64,000 nucleotides of DNA from Bicyclus anynana (Eukaryota; Arthropoda; Insecta; Lepidoptera; Nymphalidae), in assembly GCF_947172395.1 (NCBI RefSeq), contig NC_069105.1, positions 2,542,001 to 2,606,000 on the forward strand, written 5' to 3'. A model generated the notes under the pieces. It saw nothing but the letters and a program-made list of their open reading frames with translations. It was not told the DNA's origin and made no database searches. Numbering within the stretch: position 1 is the stretch's first letter; the number at the start of each line of letters is the position of its first letter. The position numbers were made by a program, and so were the translations under genes. Below are positions 23,601-38,600 of the stretch, piece after piece.

Positions 23601-26600
23601 TTCACGCTAACGTGATGTGTTTATTCACCCTAACGTGATGTGTTTTATTCACCCTAACATGTTGTGCTTATTCATCATAACGTGATATCACCCTAGTTTG
23701 ATGTCACTCTAACCTGATGTGTTTATTCACAGTAAAGTTTTTTTTACCCTAACGTGATGTGATTTTCAACCTAATGTGATGTCACCCTAACGTGTTGTGT
23801 TTTATTCACCCTAACATGTAGTGTTTGTTCACACTAATGCGATATCACCCTAGCGTGATGGTTTTTATTCACCTAACGTGATGTGTTTTTAATTCACCCT
23901 AACGTGATGTCACCCTAACGTAATGGGTTATATTCATTTATAACGGTCGCGTGCTTAACATGTTAAAAGAAACCTTTCTAGTACTAAGACTCTAAACTAA
24001 ACTGCAGGTAAAGAGACATGCTATAGGGGTTTCCTCGTTGATTATTAAACCCTAAAAAGGGTCAAATATAAGTTATATAGCGTTTAATATATTAAATTAA
24101 AACTTTTACGACTGGGAATGTAGAAATCGTCCTCCGTTTTCGCTGATCGTAACACATTTAATGTGCTTGAAGTCATCTCGATCGTCGCCTCAGGAATATA
24201 CTCCGTGTCCTGTAACATGATATTTTGTTTGTTTTTATTATTTACAAGTTAGCCCTTGACTACAATCTCACCTGATGGTAAGTGATGATGCAGTCTAAGA
24301 TGGAAGCGGGCTAACTTGTTAGGAGGAGGATCGACCCCCCACTAGGTGGATCGAGGACATCAAGCGCGTTGCCGGGAGCCGCGGCATGCTGGCGGCTCGA
24401 GACTTGCGTTTGGAAGTACATGCAAGAAGACTATGTCTAGCAGTACTGTAGACGTCCATCGGCTGCTGGTGGTGATGATGATGATGATGATGATGGTGAT
24501 GGTGATGGTGATGGTTATGGTGATGGTGATGGTGATGATAATGATGGTGATGATGATGATGGTGATGATGATGATGATGATAATAATGATGATGAAGATA
24601 AGGCCGCGGTATGGCCGTATCTTTACCGTTTCATTAGTAACGTCCTCGTGCGTTTGTTGCGAACGTCTATTGTCCCGACACCGTGGTGAGCCGGGACACT
24701 TTCTTATCTGTTTGAACAAATAGAGTTTAGCTGTGAAATTATGAGAAAGAATCAAATAGGAAACTTAAGCTAACTTATCCTAAAAATTCTTTGAACAGTG
24801 CCAGTGATGACCTACGGATTTTAGACTTGGTTACTAACTATGGGCCTTGTTAGAAGGCTCAGAGTCACTCAGCGTTCGATGGAGCTATGCTTGGAGTTTC
24901 TCTGCGTGATCGAATCAGAAATGGCGACCTCGCACCGTAAAGCGCAGTGTTGGTCGACCCCTCACTTGGTGGACCGAGGATATCAAGCGGGTTGCAGGGA
25001 GCCGCTGGATGCTGGCGGCTCGAGACCGATGTGCTTGGAGGTCCATGCAAGAGGCCTATGTCCAGCAGTGGACGTCAATCAGCTGATAATGATGATGATG
25101 ATAGTCCTAATAACTATACAAATCATGCCCACGTGGAATGGTGGCAAGAATACAGCTGCTGTGGCTACATTTCCGAGTTAGACAGCCAGGTTGATAAATT
25201 GAAAAAAAAAATTTGCTATATTTGTTAATACTCGTAAATGAAGAAGTTATGAGGTAACAAACATAAATAAAACAAACGCGTCATATAGGGAACCTCTTTT
25301 TTAAGTCGGTTAAAAAATAATGAGCCAGCCATTTCACCAGTCGAGGCAACTAGCCACGTTGAAATAATACGGATTTTTTTGGCACTGCACTTCTCTGTGA
25401 ATAACTGAGACTTTTTATCTATAGGTACTGTAATTGGACTACCGATGACCATCCGATGACTCAAGCAATTTGAACGTATAGCCGTTTGACAAGTGCGATT
25501 TCTTCTGTCAAATTCAATCGTTTGCGTTAGATAAAACGGTCTCTGAGGGCCTAGTGGCAGTTTGATACTGTGACGATTACGTTAACGTAAACGCGAATTT
25601 CTAAAGAAGAATTGAAACAGCGCCATCTAGTGGCACTACTGTACAACTGTTTCAATTCCATATAAATTCGCGTTTACGTTCACGCGATAGTAACAGTATG
25701 AAAACATCGAAAACTCCCACTAGGCACTAATAACTAGCAGTTAAAGGTATATAGTTTACCTGCACGTTATCCCCCCCACACGGCGCCTCCCCCCGACAGC
25801 GCCGCGTGCGCGCCTGCGTGCCCGCGCCGCACGACACCGAGCAGCGCGACCATTGCGACCAGCTCGACCATCTCGATTCTTCTTCCTATCAAATCCATTC
25901 TAATATTATAAATACAAAACTAAGTCTGTGTGTCTAGTAAGACAGTCTAAGTTTTCACCAGAAACTGCTGAAGCGATGTATATGAATTTTGGTATAGTCA
26001 TAATTAGCCAGCCTTGGAGCTAGTGGTGTAGTGTGCCTTGGATCAAAATTAGTTGAGGGGCCCAAGAGACGAGCAAATCTCGAAAAATCTCTTTAATTTT
26101 GCTTTATTAGGTACCCCTAACTCTTTCACCATAAAGTTTTTTTTTTGGGAAGCACTTTTTTGGCTTTCTTAAAGGGCTCTTTGCTAATTTTGGCTTTCGT
26201 AAAGGGCTCGTATCATCCGTATCATTGATACGGCTGATTTTTATCCCAGAAAGGCCATGGTTCCTGCGGTTATAGAGATAAATTAGGACCTTAGATCAAA
26301 ATATAAGCTACTTTTATTGCAAAAATATAAATGAAACAGGGGTTGGAAGTAAGTAGGAAAGTCCTTTAGGATTATAAAGGTTGTATAGTTATTAAATTAT
26401 GTTAACGGTAATTGGTACATTGCATCCTTTTATTTAGCACGTTCAGTGTCCACACAAAGGCATCTTACCACCATACAAAACTCAATAGGTTAATAGAAAA
26501 AAATCCACAAGTAGGTACTATGAGCCCAAATTGGGCTCACAGACTTATGCGGAAAAACTGGCGTGAGCTCACTTTGGGTTCACTGGATTGAGAACGCGTT

Positions 26601-29600
26601 ATTGGAAATGGGGTTATAAAGGAGATATAACTGACCTCACACGGCGGCATGTTACATTTCCTCTTCTCTTTGCTCTGCCCTTTGCATGAAGACTCGTCAA
26701 GTATCCATTTGTCAGGCTGACTGTTCTTGTCTGAACACAACAAGGGAAACAACAATCTTTTATTGTAGTGCCTTTGATGCCTGTAATACGGTAGTGGACT
26801 CATATCAAATTTAATATAAACAATTGTTGGAAATAACAGTCTGAGACGCATATGCGTCGCTTGATTTAGTGTTGGCTCGTGCCGACGCTAGGTCGCGCGA
26901 CTTGTTTCGTAAAGAGTAGGGCTTTAAAGAGGGGTAGCGATCTGCGAACTACGAAGACCATTTAAAAAAAAGTGTCATCTAGCCTATTGTGTTATTCTGT
27001 AACGATGTTCTGTATAGGTCGCGAGTGGGAATTTCAAAATCACCTCTGTTTCGCATTCTATAGTATCGTGTTAAACAGAGAGAGGTAGAGGCAAATTCGA
27101 AACTGGCAATACTGGTCAAGTAACTGTAGCTGTTGCTGTTGAAATAGGCTAATGCTCTCCACCCGGCTTAATTGTAGTCAACCGCGAGCCTATCTACACT
27201 AATATTATAAAGATGAACTGAAGAGTTTGTTTGTTTGCTTGGACTTTTTTTTTTATTCTTTACAAGTTAGCCCTTGACTACAATCTCACCTGATGGTAAG
27301 TGATGATGCAGTCTAAGATGGAAGCGGGCTAACTTGTTCGGAGGAGGATGAAAATCCACACCCCTTTCGGTTTCTACACGGCATCGTAACGGAACGCTAA
27401 ATCGCTTGGCGGTACGTCTTTGCCGCTACTACACGCGCTAATCTTAGGAAGTACTAGTCCGATTTGAAAAATTATTTCAGTGTTAGCTAGCCCATTTATC
27501 GAGAAAGGCTATAGTCTATATATTATCCCCGTATTCCTATGGGAACGGGAACCACGCGGCGTCAGCTATTGTTGCATTAAAAAATTGGCTGACAATGTTG
27601 ATTTCTCACCTATAGTCTGATCATCATCAACGATGTACTGGCACGTTCTCGCGCGCTGCTGGTAGCCCGCGCCACACGTCGCGTTGCAATAACTCCATGT
27701 GGACCAAGCGCTCCATTTGCCCGGCACTGGAGATAGAAAGAGAATATCTTAGAATTCCATGGAGTCACTTGAAACCGAGTCCATCGTGTGACAGAAAATC
27801 ACTGAACAGAGCCCCAAAAATGTGAATTGGGGCGCCTTTTGATGCTTCAATTTTGTGTTGTTCTCCGTCGCTGGGTAGAAAGAATTGGTGGTTTGTTAGA
27901 TATGTAAATGATGTGTACACAATTTGGTGCCAATGAGCAGTGCCGACAATATTTTCCGCCACACAGATGTACTGTTCAGCGTCACGGACAATAACACGCC
28001 ACAGCTAACCAGACTGTTGCCAAACATGTACTGTATATTGGGCAGATTGTTGCCCAACACGCGCTGAATATTGGGCAGATTGCTGCTCAGTTGTTGGATA
28101 TCTTGGGGATGTATACACAATCTGATACCTTGTACAAAGACATTGTACCAACGAGTGCCCACACTGTTTTCCGTCACACAAGTGTACTGTCCAGCATTAC
28201 CAACAGCAGCATTAGACTGTTGTCAAACACGTACTGTATGTTGGGCAGACTGTTGCCCAACACGCGCGGAATATTGGGCAGATTGCTGCTTATTTGTTGG
28301 ATATCTTAGGGATGTATACACAATCTGGTACCTTGTACAGCGACATTGTACCGCCGATGCGCAGTGCCCACACTGTTCTCTGCCACACAGATGTACTGTC
28401 CATCGTCACCCATAGTAACCACTCCACAACTCACCAGATAGTTGCTAAACACACACTATGTTGGGCAGATTGTTCCCAACACGCGCGGAATATTGGGCAG
28501 ATTGCTGCTCAGTTGTTGAATATCTTGGGTATACACAATCGGGTACCTTGTACAGCGACATTGTACCGCCGATGCGCAGTGCCGATACTGTTCTCCGTCA
28601 CACAAGTGTATTGTCCAGCATCATCAACATTAACACTAGACTGTTGCCAAACACGTACTGTATGTTGGGCAGACTGTTGCCCAACACGCGCGGAATATTG
28701 GGCAGATTGCTGCTTATTTGTTGGATATCTTAGGGATGTATACACAATCTGGTACCTTGTACAGCGACATTGTACCGCCGATGCGCAGTGGCGACACTGT
28801 TCTCCGCCGCACAGATGTATTGACCAGCGTCACCGACAGTGACACCTCGCAGCCCCACCAGATTTTTGCCAAACAAATACTGTATATTGGGCAGATTGTT
28901 GCTCAACACGCGCGGAATATTGGGCAGCTTTCTCCCCATTTGTTGGATATCTTATAGAAGTACACAATCTGGTACCTTGTACAGCGACATTGTATCGTCG
29001 ATGCGCAGTGCCCACACTGTTCTCTGCCACACAGATGTACTGTCCAGCGTCATTGACATTGACGCTCCACAGTCCCACCAGACTATTGCCGAACACACGC
29101 TGAATATTGGGCAGATTGCTGCTCAGTTGTTGGATATCCTGAGAATTATAGTAAAATTGTACAAATCGACGTCCACACAACAAATGCATGTTACCTATTA
29201 GGTGGCAGGGCTGGCGAAATGCCATGGTCTCAAAACTCGAACGGTATCCTACCACACGGTTCTGAATATCATGCAGACGAAGTTACAAAAAAAGAACACA
29301 ACAAAAATAAATATAAAGGTGGCCTTATCTCTGAAATAAATCTTTACCTTAAACCAAGTGATCTTCGGTTGAGGATGTCCATCGACTTCACACTTCAATA
29401 CAAGACTTCTTCTCAAAGGTACGACATAGTATTCTGAGGTATCATTGCCAACATTGCCCATTATAGAGGGAGGTTTCTCTATGGTCACTTCGTAGACCAG
29501 TTCTGTCGTACCAACTTTGTTGGACATAATGCAGGAGTATTTACCACTGTCAGATACTTTTGGGTCGGGTATCATCTGAAGTAAGAAATGAAAAAGTTGT

Positions 29601-32600
29601 TGTTGAGAAAAAACCGGAGATTATAAATACTGTTGAAATATATGGGAACTTGCGGAACAAAACCAAAATGACCAAGGTAACTAATCCAGGGCGACATTAA
29701 GGGTAAAGGGGGCTTAAGGGGAGCGAAAGGAAAAGAACATCCTGGATAAAAAACCTACACTAGTAGTTTAATTAAAGTTTTTGTTCACTATTCAGGTTGC
29801 CAAAATGTTCACGGAATTTCATAGAAGAGCTCTTTAAGAAACAGAAGATCCTCTAACAAAATAACCTTATTTATTTTTAAATATTGGATAGAAGCAGGCG
29901 TTACTTTGCGAAACCGGAGCATCCTCAGGAGATGTTGACTCTACAACGTGCAATTGCAACTGCACGTTGTAGAGTCAACATCTCCTGAGGATGCACCGGT
30001 TTCGGGGTGAAACGTACGTAGAGAGTATTTTGTCGGACCTGGGTGACGTTGTCGCATGGGTTCGCCGAATTTTCGCGGATGATAGCAAAATAAATAAATC
30101 ATTATATAATCTTATTTATTTTAAAATCGTGATTACAATAAAACATTATTTCCCGATTGAATAAGAAGACTTAGGTATGGTAGATCATCTTCATCAACAT
30201 GATCAACTAATGGAGTCTATAGTTGGACATAGACCTCTTGTAAAATTTACGAATCCGACAGTCTTGAGCCCTAAGCATCCGAGTAATGTCACCTGTAAAC
30301 CCGAGTTAATGTGATCGATCCATCTAGTCAAATTTCCAGCACCACGATCGGCTCCTGGAATTAACCCCTCGCATTGCCACTTCAGGAAATCTCTGAATCT
30401 CTTTTACGTTATTTGCGAGTGTAAAATTGGCTAAACGCAGGTGAATCATATAACATGGAAGCCGAACAAGCTATCCTGCTCCAACAAGACAGTCATTCTG
30501 GGTGATGTTCCAATATACATACCAAAGTATAGTTATCATTCAGCAAATGAATTCTGTCAGACTCGCAGATCTCAGTGTAGGGGTGTTTGATCCACATCAC
30601 GAATGGGGTTGGTCGACCCTCTGCAGGACACGTGAGAATCAAAGCCGTGCCTAGCAGAGCGTTCGCTTGCTTTATGTTATCTTTTTGTAGTGGGGGAGGA
30701 ACTGAAAATAGTTTAGACGTTCATAGAGACACTATTTTACGTGTACTTTTTAGTGGTAAGGAGCATTTTGACCTCGTAATAAAACTTTATTGATGGCAGT
30801 ACTGGGTCTTTTTAACGCTGTAACTTTTGTTTTGTGTGATTCCGAATTAAGTTTAGTATACTATGTAGCCCCATATTAATAACATATCTTGGATATAATC
30901 ATCTCTTTTAATTACTAAATCAAGCTTATGTTTGAGATGTTTCCGACACAGAAGCCGCGCCCTGGTTACTTATACCTTAGAAGAATTTATTTTGGGTTCT
31001 TATATTTTCAAAGTTCAATAAATTCTTGCAGTAAAAAGGAAATCAATTAAATAGCGATTTTAAAACCACCTTTCTTTTTAACTGAGTTCTTGGTCACATC
31101 GTAGGCTGTTAAAGGTGTTGCCGTATACAATAATAATCCTGACTAACTGACTGGCTTATTAGCAGATGAAAGCAACTTACCCAAAACATCAACCAAATAC
31201 ACAACACTGGTTTCTCCAACTTTATTCCTCGCAACGCAAGTGTAATTCCCCGATTGCTCATATTTCGCACTTTTCGATATCAAAACTTCACCAAACTCCT
31301 TAGTAATCATGGTATCGTCATACAATTTTAGAGGAAGTCCATCTTTGAACCAGTACACCTCTGGTGCAGGGTTGCCATAAGGATGGCAATGCATGTAAAA
31401 CGCTTGCCCAGATATTACCTCAAGGTCAATAATCTTCTGTGACGTATTGCCATTTTGAAAAAGCGTTTGGAAGATGCGCGGAGGTTCTAAAAATAATCTT
31501 TAATTTATAAGACAATATTTTTTGACAGCTGACGCAAAAAAGGAGAAAAGTAGGTACGTTTGACTACTCCTTAGTATAGAATACAGAAATAATTCTTAAG
31601 CGATTTGAACGTGGTTTTTTAAATTCTGGGTTGGTTTTCTGGGGATGGTTTTTAGATATGGTTAAATTGGTTTACATGACATGTAAATGACTCAAGGGTT
31701 TGCAAGGGTTGCAAGGATGTACAATACGAAAGAGAAAGCTTAAGAGACATCTGGTGTTTAGCCACCTAGGTTTACTCAAAGTCACAAAGTGAGGAGGAAG
31801 TTGAGAACCTCATTCATATCATCATTGTCAGCCGATGAACTTGCACTGTTAGATCGAGCCTCTTGTGAGGTTGAGGTCTAATGGGGGGGTCGACCAACAC
31901 TACGCTTTCGGGTGCGGGGTCATTATCTGATCTAATAAATCATTGTAATTTACACTCACCCAAGATATTAACTTTAACAGTCTTCTCTTCGATCCCTCCT
32001 TCGTTAGATACAATGCAAGAGTAATATCCAGCGTGAGTTGTACTTAAGTTGTCAAACGTCAGATCTGCATAGTCGAAACCACCTGTGTTCTCGCTAACTG
32101 CGTTGCCATGTCTGATCCATTGGATCATTGGTGTCGGATGACCTGAAGCTTTGCACGCCAAGCGAACATTTGTATTGAGCTAAAACATTTGAACAAATTA
32201 AAATTTCTTTTATTTTAAATAGGTACAGTTAACAAGCCCTTTTGAAACGTCCAGATTAACTAGGTGTGACTCTACCATCGTGTGGTCCTAACTTGAACTA
32301 TGATAATATATTGAGTTTTCCCTTTTCAGACATATTCTGAATATCAACTTCGAATTGAACCAACTGTGGTTTGTGTTGCACTATGGTTAGGCTTAATTTA
32401 AATGTGTTTTTTGTTGAATAATAAATAAATAAAATTAGGTAACACCAACACCTTTCAGGTTCGTAGCTTCCGCCGTATTAACCGTATTGTTACTGAGAAC
32501 CCTATTACTATAGACATAGGGTTCATAATTGCTCGCCCATGTCGGGTTGTTTACCATTTGAGTTAAGAAAGATTTATGACCTTGTTTACGTCGAATTTCT

Positions 32601-35600
32601 TGGAATCAACAACAAGCGTGTGGAAGCGTGTGGTGTTTCCAGAATGATCTACACGCATTCTGGAAACGTCTCTACGTAACGTAACATACATACCTACCCT
32701 GAGGACTTAGTATGAATTACAAACGTATATTGGAGAAGAAATATTCCTTTCTATACTTATAATGAAAACCCTAGATGAATTACAGACTTTTGATTAGTTT
32801 TAAGTCAGAGAATCAGTATTTCCATACAACGTGGCAATACTGCCAGCCTTCTGGGCACTTTACCAATGAACATCAATTCAGATGAATTCTACGACGTCTA
32901 AGTCTTTAAATTGTAATTTTATATTTCCTTTTTTAATTTTCATAATAGGTTTAGGTGGTGAGTTTAGTTATATATTATTGTTTTAGTCAGTGTAAATAAT
33001 TGTAAATACATAGTGAGATATGATTTTAGTTAATAACAACGAGTTAAGAGAATACTGAGATGATGTCATCATGGTAAGGCTAAAATTTTTTTTTGTGTAG
33101 CGACAACAGTGTAAATAAATGATTGTACTTCTGTATGTTTATTCTCCTTTGTAGTTCCTAAAAAAGGTACATTTAAACAACTTACCACAAGGTCTAAATT
33201 CTTGTCCACATTGGTCCCTACACCATCCTTGTACATCACAATACCGTCCACCTTCGCACTAGACACGACCAACACTCGATACACTATGTGCGCGATCCCG
33301 GCTTTGTTCGTGGCCTCGCATCGGTAGCTACCCTCTGATTGAGTGCTGACGTTTGAAGAAATAAGGGAAGCATTCCGAGCTACCCAATTTGTATTGCTGG
33401 AAGCAGATTTTTCAAGATTAGGAAGAAGTAGCAATTTTTGTACCAGAATTTGTCCGGGAATTTCAACAACCAGGTTTATTTCTACTACAAAGTATTGCCG
33501 TGTTCCGATACTATGGCTAAGTATATATTTCGGTATTAATTGATGGCTGTGTACCCGACTACGTTCATTTCATCTATTATATTCTATATTTTTATCCCTT
33601 CTAAGGTCTATCATATTCTATTTTTATCTCTGAATCTACAGAACCAACAGAACATTCTTTTACCAATAGAAAGCCAAGTCATAGACTAGATTTTATCCTC
33701 GTATTCCTACGGGAACGGAAACTACTCGGGGCGTCTGCTAGTTTTAAATATTTTCAGAATATGATCTTACTTGAAAGTCCAAGATATGCTGGGCTCAGGG
33801 TCTCCTCTGGCAATACACTGGAGAGTGGCGTTGATGCCTGCCTTCAGTTGTACATCCAGCATTTCGAATTCAGATATGAATGGCGGTTCTGGAAGTAGTA
33901 GCCCATCAGATATGTATGAACATTGAGTAGGAATCGACTATAGGTACTTACTAAGGAACAAAAAGGGTATTTTTTTTAAATAATCATCATCATTATCACA
34001 AAAATTATTCCTAAATTCCTAGCTGCGAACTTTAATCACAGCGCAATATTTATAATAAAAACTCCTCCGTTGATCTGTGGTATCTAATTTTTTTTTCGTG
34101 ATAAAAATTAGTCTATGTTCTGAGATAAAGTGGGCCTAAAATAAAACAGTCAAACAGACAGACTGGCTAACTTTCGCATTTATAATATTAGTAAGGATTG
34201 TTAAGCCAGAGTGTTGAGTCAGGTTCAGGGTTATTAGGCGTTTTTTTTTTCACATTTACAATATAACATGCAGATTTCTTGTTTTTATCAAAGAGTTGAA
34301 GCTCTATTTTTTTTTCGTTTTTTGGTTATAAAAACTACAATTAAGTCTTTAATTAAAATACATTTTCCTAAGAATGAACATCGACGAAGAGCTTATCGTA
34401 AATTCCCTTTCATTCTCACAAGTGGCTAGTTATCGACAAAGACGTACCGCCAAGCGATTTAGCATTCCGGTACGATGTCATGTAGAAACCGAAAGAGGTG
34501 TGGATTTTTATCCTCTTCCTAACAAGTTAGCCCGCTTCGATCTTAGATTGCATTATCATATACCATCAGGTGGGATTGTAGTCAAGGGCTAACTTGTAAA
34601 GAATAAAAAAAGTATTATATTTTATTAGACTCACCCAAAACCCTCAAATGGAATAGCTTCTCTATGGTTCCATGCTCGTTGCCCGCCACACACCGGTAGA
34701 GGCCGACGTGTCGCGGGCTCACAGTCAATAGCTTCAGCACTTCTCTGTCTTCTAGCACTAAGCGTTTGGAGTTGAAAAACCATATAGTCTGTAAAATGCA
34801 CACTTTTTATGGATACAGTAGACAATGATTGATATACGGTCCAGGGTTCCCAACTTAGGGGTTTTCCCCCCAGATTTAGGGGGCAAATAAGTGAAATGGG
34901 ATTTTTTAGGGGTCTGAAATTTTTAGGGGTATTTTCAGGGATTTTTTGACTCTTTAATATTTTTAAATTGATGATTATTTTAATATTTCTTTCTTGGCCT
35001 AGCGACTTATAACTACATATAATACGTTATTCTACAACCACTCTGATTGGAGCCAATTTTCATCGAATAAAAAAAATTGGTAAATTTATTCATTGTCAAC
35101 ATGTATGATTTCAAAAAATCTGAATCTTCAGATAAAGACGTAGTATTTTGTCTGTATTAAATATAGACTTTTGAAACATATGACAGCATATTATATCTAA
35201 ATTATTATGTTTTTTAGGGGGACAACTCAATAATTAAGGCGATTTTAGGGGTTTTTGACACCAACTTTAGGGATAAACATTTTGGAGAGTTGGTAACACT
35301 GATACGGTCACTTCATGTCCTCCGGACTACAGTCTGTTAGTCGAGTTGTGTGTTTTAGGCTTACTAAAATCTAAACTAAAAACTGTATATACAAAATATA
35401 TAATGGAATTAAACACAAAACTTTTAGCTTCGTACCTTGAAAACTGCGAAATGTCCCATATAAAATTGAACCCCCTCTTTTAAGGGGTTGGGGGCGGGGT
35501 TTTAAGGTTTTTTTAGTCACAAATAGTCTGCATACCAATTTTTAGCTTTCTACCTTGAAAAATGCATAATAAATCCATACAAACTTCTACCCCTATTTTA

Positions 35601-38600
35601 TGGAAGTGGAGGTATTGCCGTGAAAGATGGACAAACAGACAGACACACACACTTTCACATTTATAATATTAAAAGTATGGATTTTTAGCAGACTCAGAAG
35701 TGATAAGAAAACTAATGTCGAACAAAGGTTATGATTCACAACACTTGTCAGGACAACTTAGTAAACAAATCAAACTGTAACCAAAATAAGACCTTAGAAT
35801 GGCAGAGAATGACCTTGACCACGCACTTGTGAACGTTGTGTGTAGGGTTAAAGGTACCTTTGACTGTTAACTAACACTCCCCTTTTCCACTCAAGTCACT
35901 CTCCCCGCCTATCCCAAGTAACCCATAAAGAATTCCACAACAAGAGATGTTGACGGCTCGAACGCCACGAGCACACTGAAGCCATCCGTACTGCAAGTCG
36001 TTGCAACGCGGCGATAACAGGATAATGATTAATAATTGGAAAACTTAAAAGAAAGCATTGTAATATAAACCTTATTTACCTTAGCTCTAGGTTTAGAATC
36101 TGTCTTGCAATCCAAATAACAGTTCTCTCCTCTTACCACCTCCACGCTATCATTGGAAGTGGTCAGCCGTGATGGTGACCACTCCACGCGTAGTGCAACG
36201 CTGGCGTGTACGGAACCAGCGGCGTTGCCCGCCACACACGCGTACGTGGACTCGTTAGTACGGGACACGTTGGGCAAGTTTAGAGATCCGTTTGCGAGTA
36301 ACACTGCGTCCTGGAATAGTTGTCAAAACATAGTTAACGATATTTATTTTCTTAGCAGTAATAATAAGGGGGCGTTCATAAATTACGTACGGTGTTTTTT
36401 CGAAATTTCTGACCCTCCCCCCCCCCCTTGGTGAGATGTCGTGAGATTTTTTTCAACCCCCTCCCCCCATCCCCCAATCTCACGTGAGATTTTTCAAAAT
36501 GTGGGTTTCTTACGTAAATGTGTTAGATTATTATTGTAAAAAGAAAAGAAAATTTGCTTCGTGTTTTTATTTACGACTAGTTAAGACTAGTAGTAATCAA
36601 TATTGCTGAGAGTTTAATTATAAGTATAATAAAAATTTAACAATAGAATACTTAAATCGTAAATACTGTGGTTTAAAAAAGAATATCTATTCTGATTCTG
36701 TCCATGGAGAATCATGCGTGGTCTTAAGAGAGACTATTGGAACCAACATGTCCATATGATTTTCGCTGCTACTCAGCTCGAACGCTCTTGTTCATCGAGT
36801 CGCGCGTTCGGCTGACAGTGGCGCGAAAAAAAAGGACGGGCTACACTGTACCATAAATCCAGATTAAATTGAGCTATTTGGTACAAAACAAATATCCCCC
36901 ATGAAAAAAAAATGTAATTCGAAATACATAAAAAATATATTTTAAATATACTAAAAATATATAAATTATGTATTGTAAATATATTTTTAATAACTAACTT
37001 TTGGCCGATTTTCATATATGTATATTTATCAGAAATTTCGAAAAAACACCTCACGTAATTTATGAACGCCCCCTTTAATATATTTTTTACATTTTTTTTC
37101 ATGAGGGATGGTGATTGGACAGTCAGTAAATGTATAACGTCGAGGTATAAATGAAATTATTTTTTTTAGAACGAATTAGGAAATGATCTTAATCGTATTA
37201 CGATTACGCTTAAGATTAAATCTTAAGCATGTACAATCTGGATTAAATTGACCAAAATAGTATATTTTTTTTTTGTTTCATTTAGAAAAAAAATTACGTG
37301 ATATTTGCCGAGACCCCCCCTCCCTCCAACGTAAGATTAGATGAGATTTGACTCGACCCCCTCCCCCCCTAAAACATCTCACGTAATTTATGAACGCCCC
37401 CTAATTAACAATTTGGTATTTATACCGTAGCAATTTCGTTGATAACACTCCCATGATATGCGGGCGACGGGAGGGGAATAATTGCGTGGGTATTAGGTCG
37501 TACGCGCGGGACAGAGGGAAGAGCTGCGCGCCTGCGCGGGTATGAAATCGTGCGCGCGGGGTATCGGGAGCATTACGAACGAATTTTCCAAGCTATAGTT
37601 ATGTGCATTTCAAGAAATTAAATATCACTTGTCCCAAACGGTGAAGAGAAACCATCATGAGGAAACCTGCATACCTATACCTAGCAATTCTCTCAATTCT
37701 ATATGTGTGTGAAGTCTGCCAATCCACATTAGGCCAGCGTGGTGGACTAACAGCGAACCCCTCTCATGATGAGAGGAGACTCGTGATCAACAGTGAGCGG
37801 AGTATGTGTTGTTAACTCAGACTAAATACATAAGGACTAGTATCGCAACCAAATTCACGAACAAAATTTTCTGCCATTTTCTAAGGAAAATGAGCTTAGA
37901 TTTCATACATTTCTTATACTAAACTAGCAGTTTTTGTTCGTTTTTTACACCATTTAACTACACAAATAGGTATTTTTACGGAGGTTTTTAACCGATGGAC
38001 ACGATTGTAAACTATGAAACATCGATTCTATAGAGACAGTGTTTATAATCGCATAAGATCGTTGATCATATACTTTGACAGAAAAATAGGCAGATCTTTA
38101 TCTAATTAGTCTGAGGTTGTTAATGATGAACGGTTTGGCTCACCAATCCGCATTAGGCCAGCGTGGTGGGCTTAAGACATTTTGTTTATGTGTATATATA
38201 AGAACAAGAACTTTCGATGCAGGTCGATTAGTTACCTATTTAAAAATAAAGTCATTGATGGACAAAGGCCTCTTTCATAGACTTTCAAACACAAAGGCCT
38301 CGATCATCCAGCACCTTAAGACCAATGTCAATCGGCTTTCCGAACTATGTGGCCTGCCTATTGTCACGTCAACTTCGCGACTCGCTGAGCTATGTCAGTG
38401 ACTTTGGTTCTTTTGCGGATCTACTCATTTCTGATTCGATGACGCAGAGAGACTCCAAGGATACTCGTAGCTCGCTCCATTTGTGTACCTTGAAGCCTTC
38501 TTATGAGGGCGATCACAGTTAGCGTCCAAGTCTCGGATCCGTAGGTCATCACTGACAACACGCACTTCAGGTCCGGTCTTCAGGTAGGTACCCAAGAATT

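Noticed and set aside
24346..24755. Open frames of 125 and 131 codons on both strands
   Set aside because: They consist of Met/Val and Ile/Thr runs from the GAT microsatellite joined to LINE remnants.
28071..28957. Several plus-strand open frames with Cys/Leu-rich repeats
   Set aside because: They are antisense shadows of the tandem Ig half-exon copies on the minus strand.
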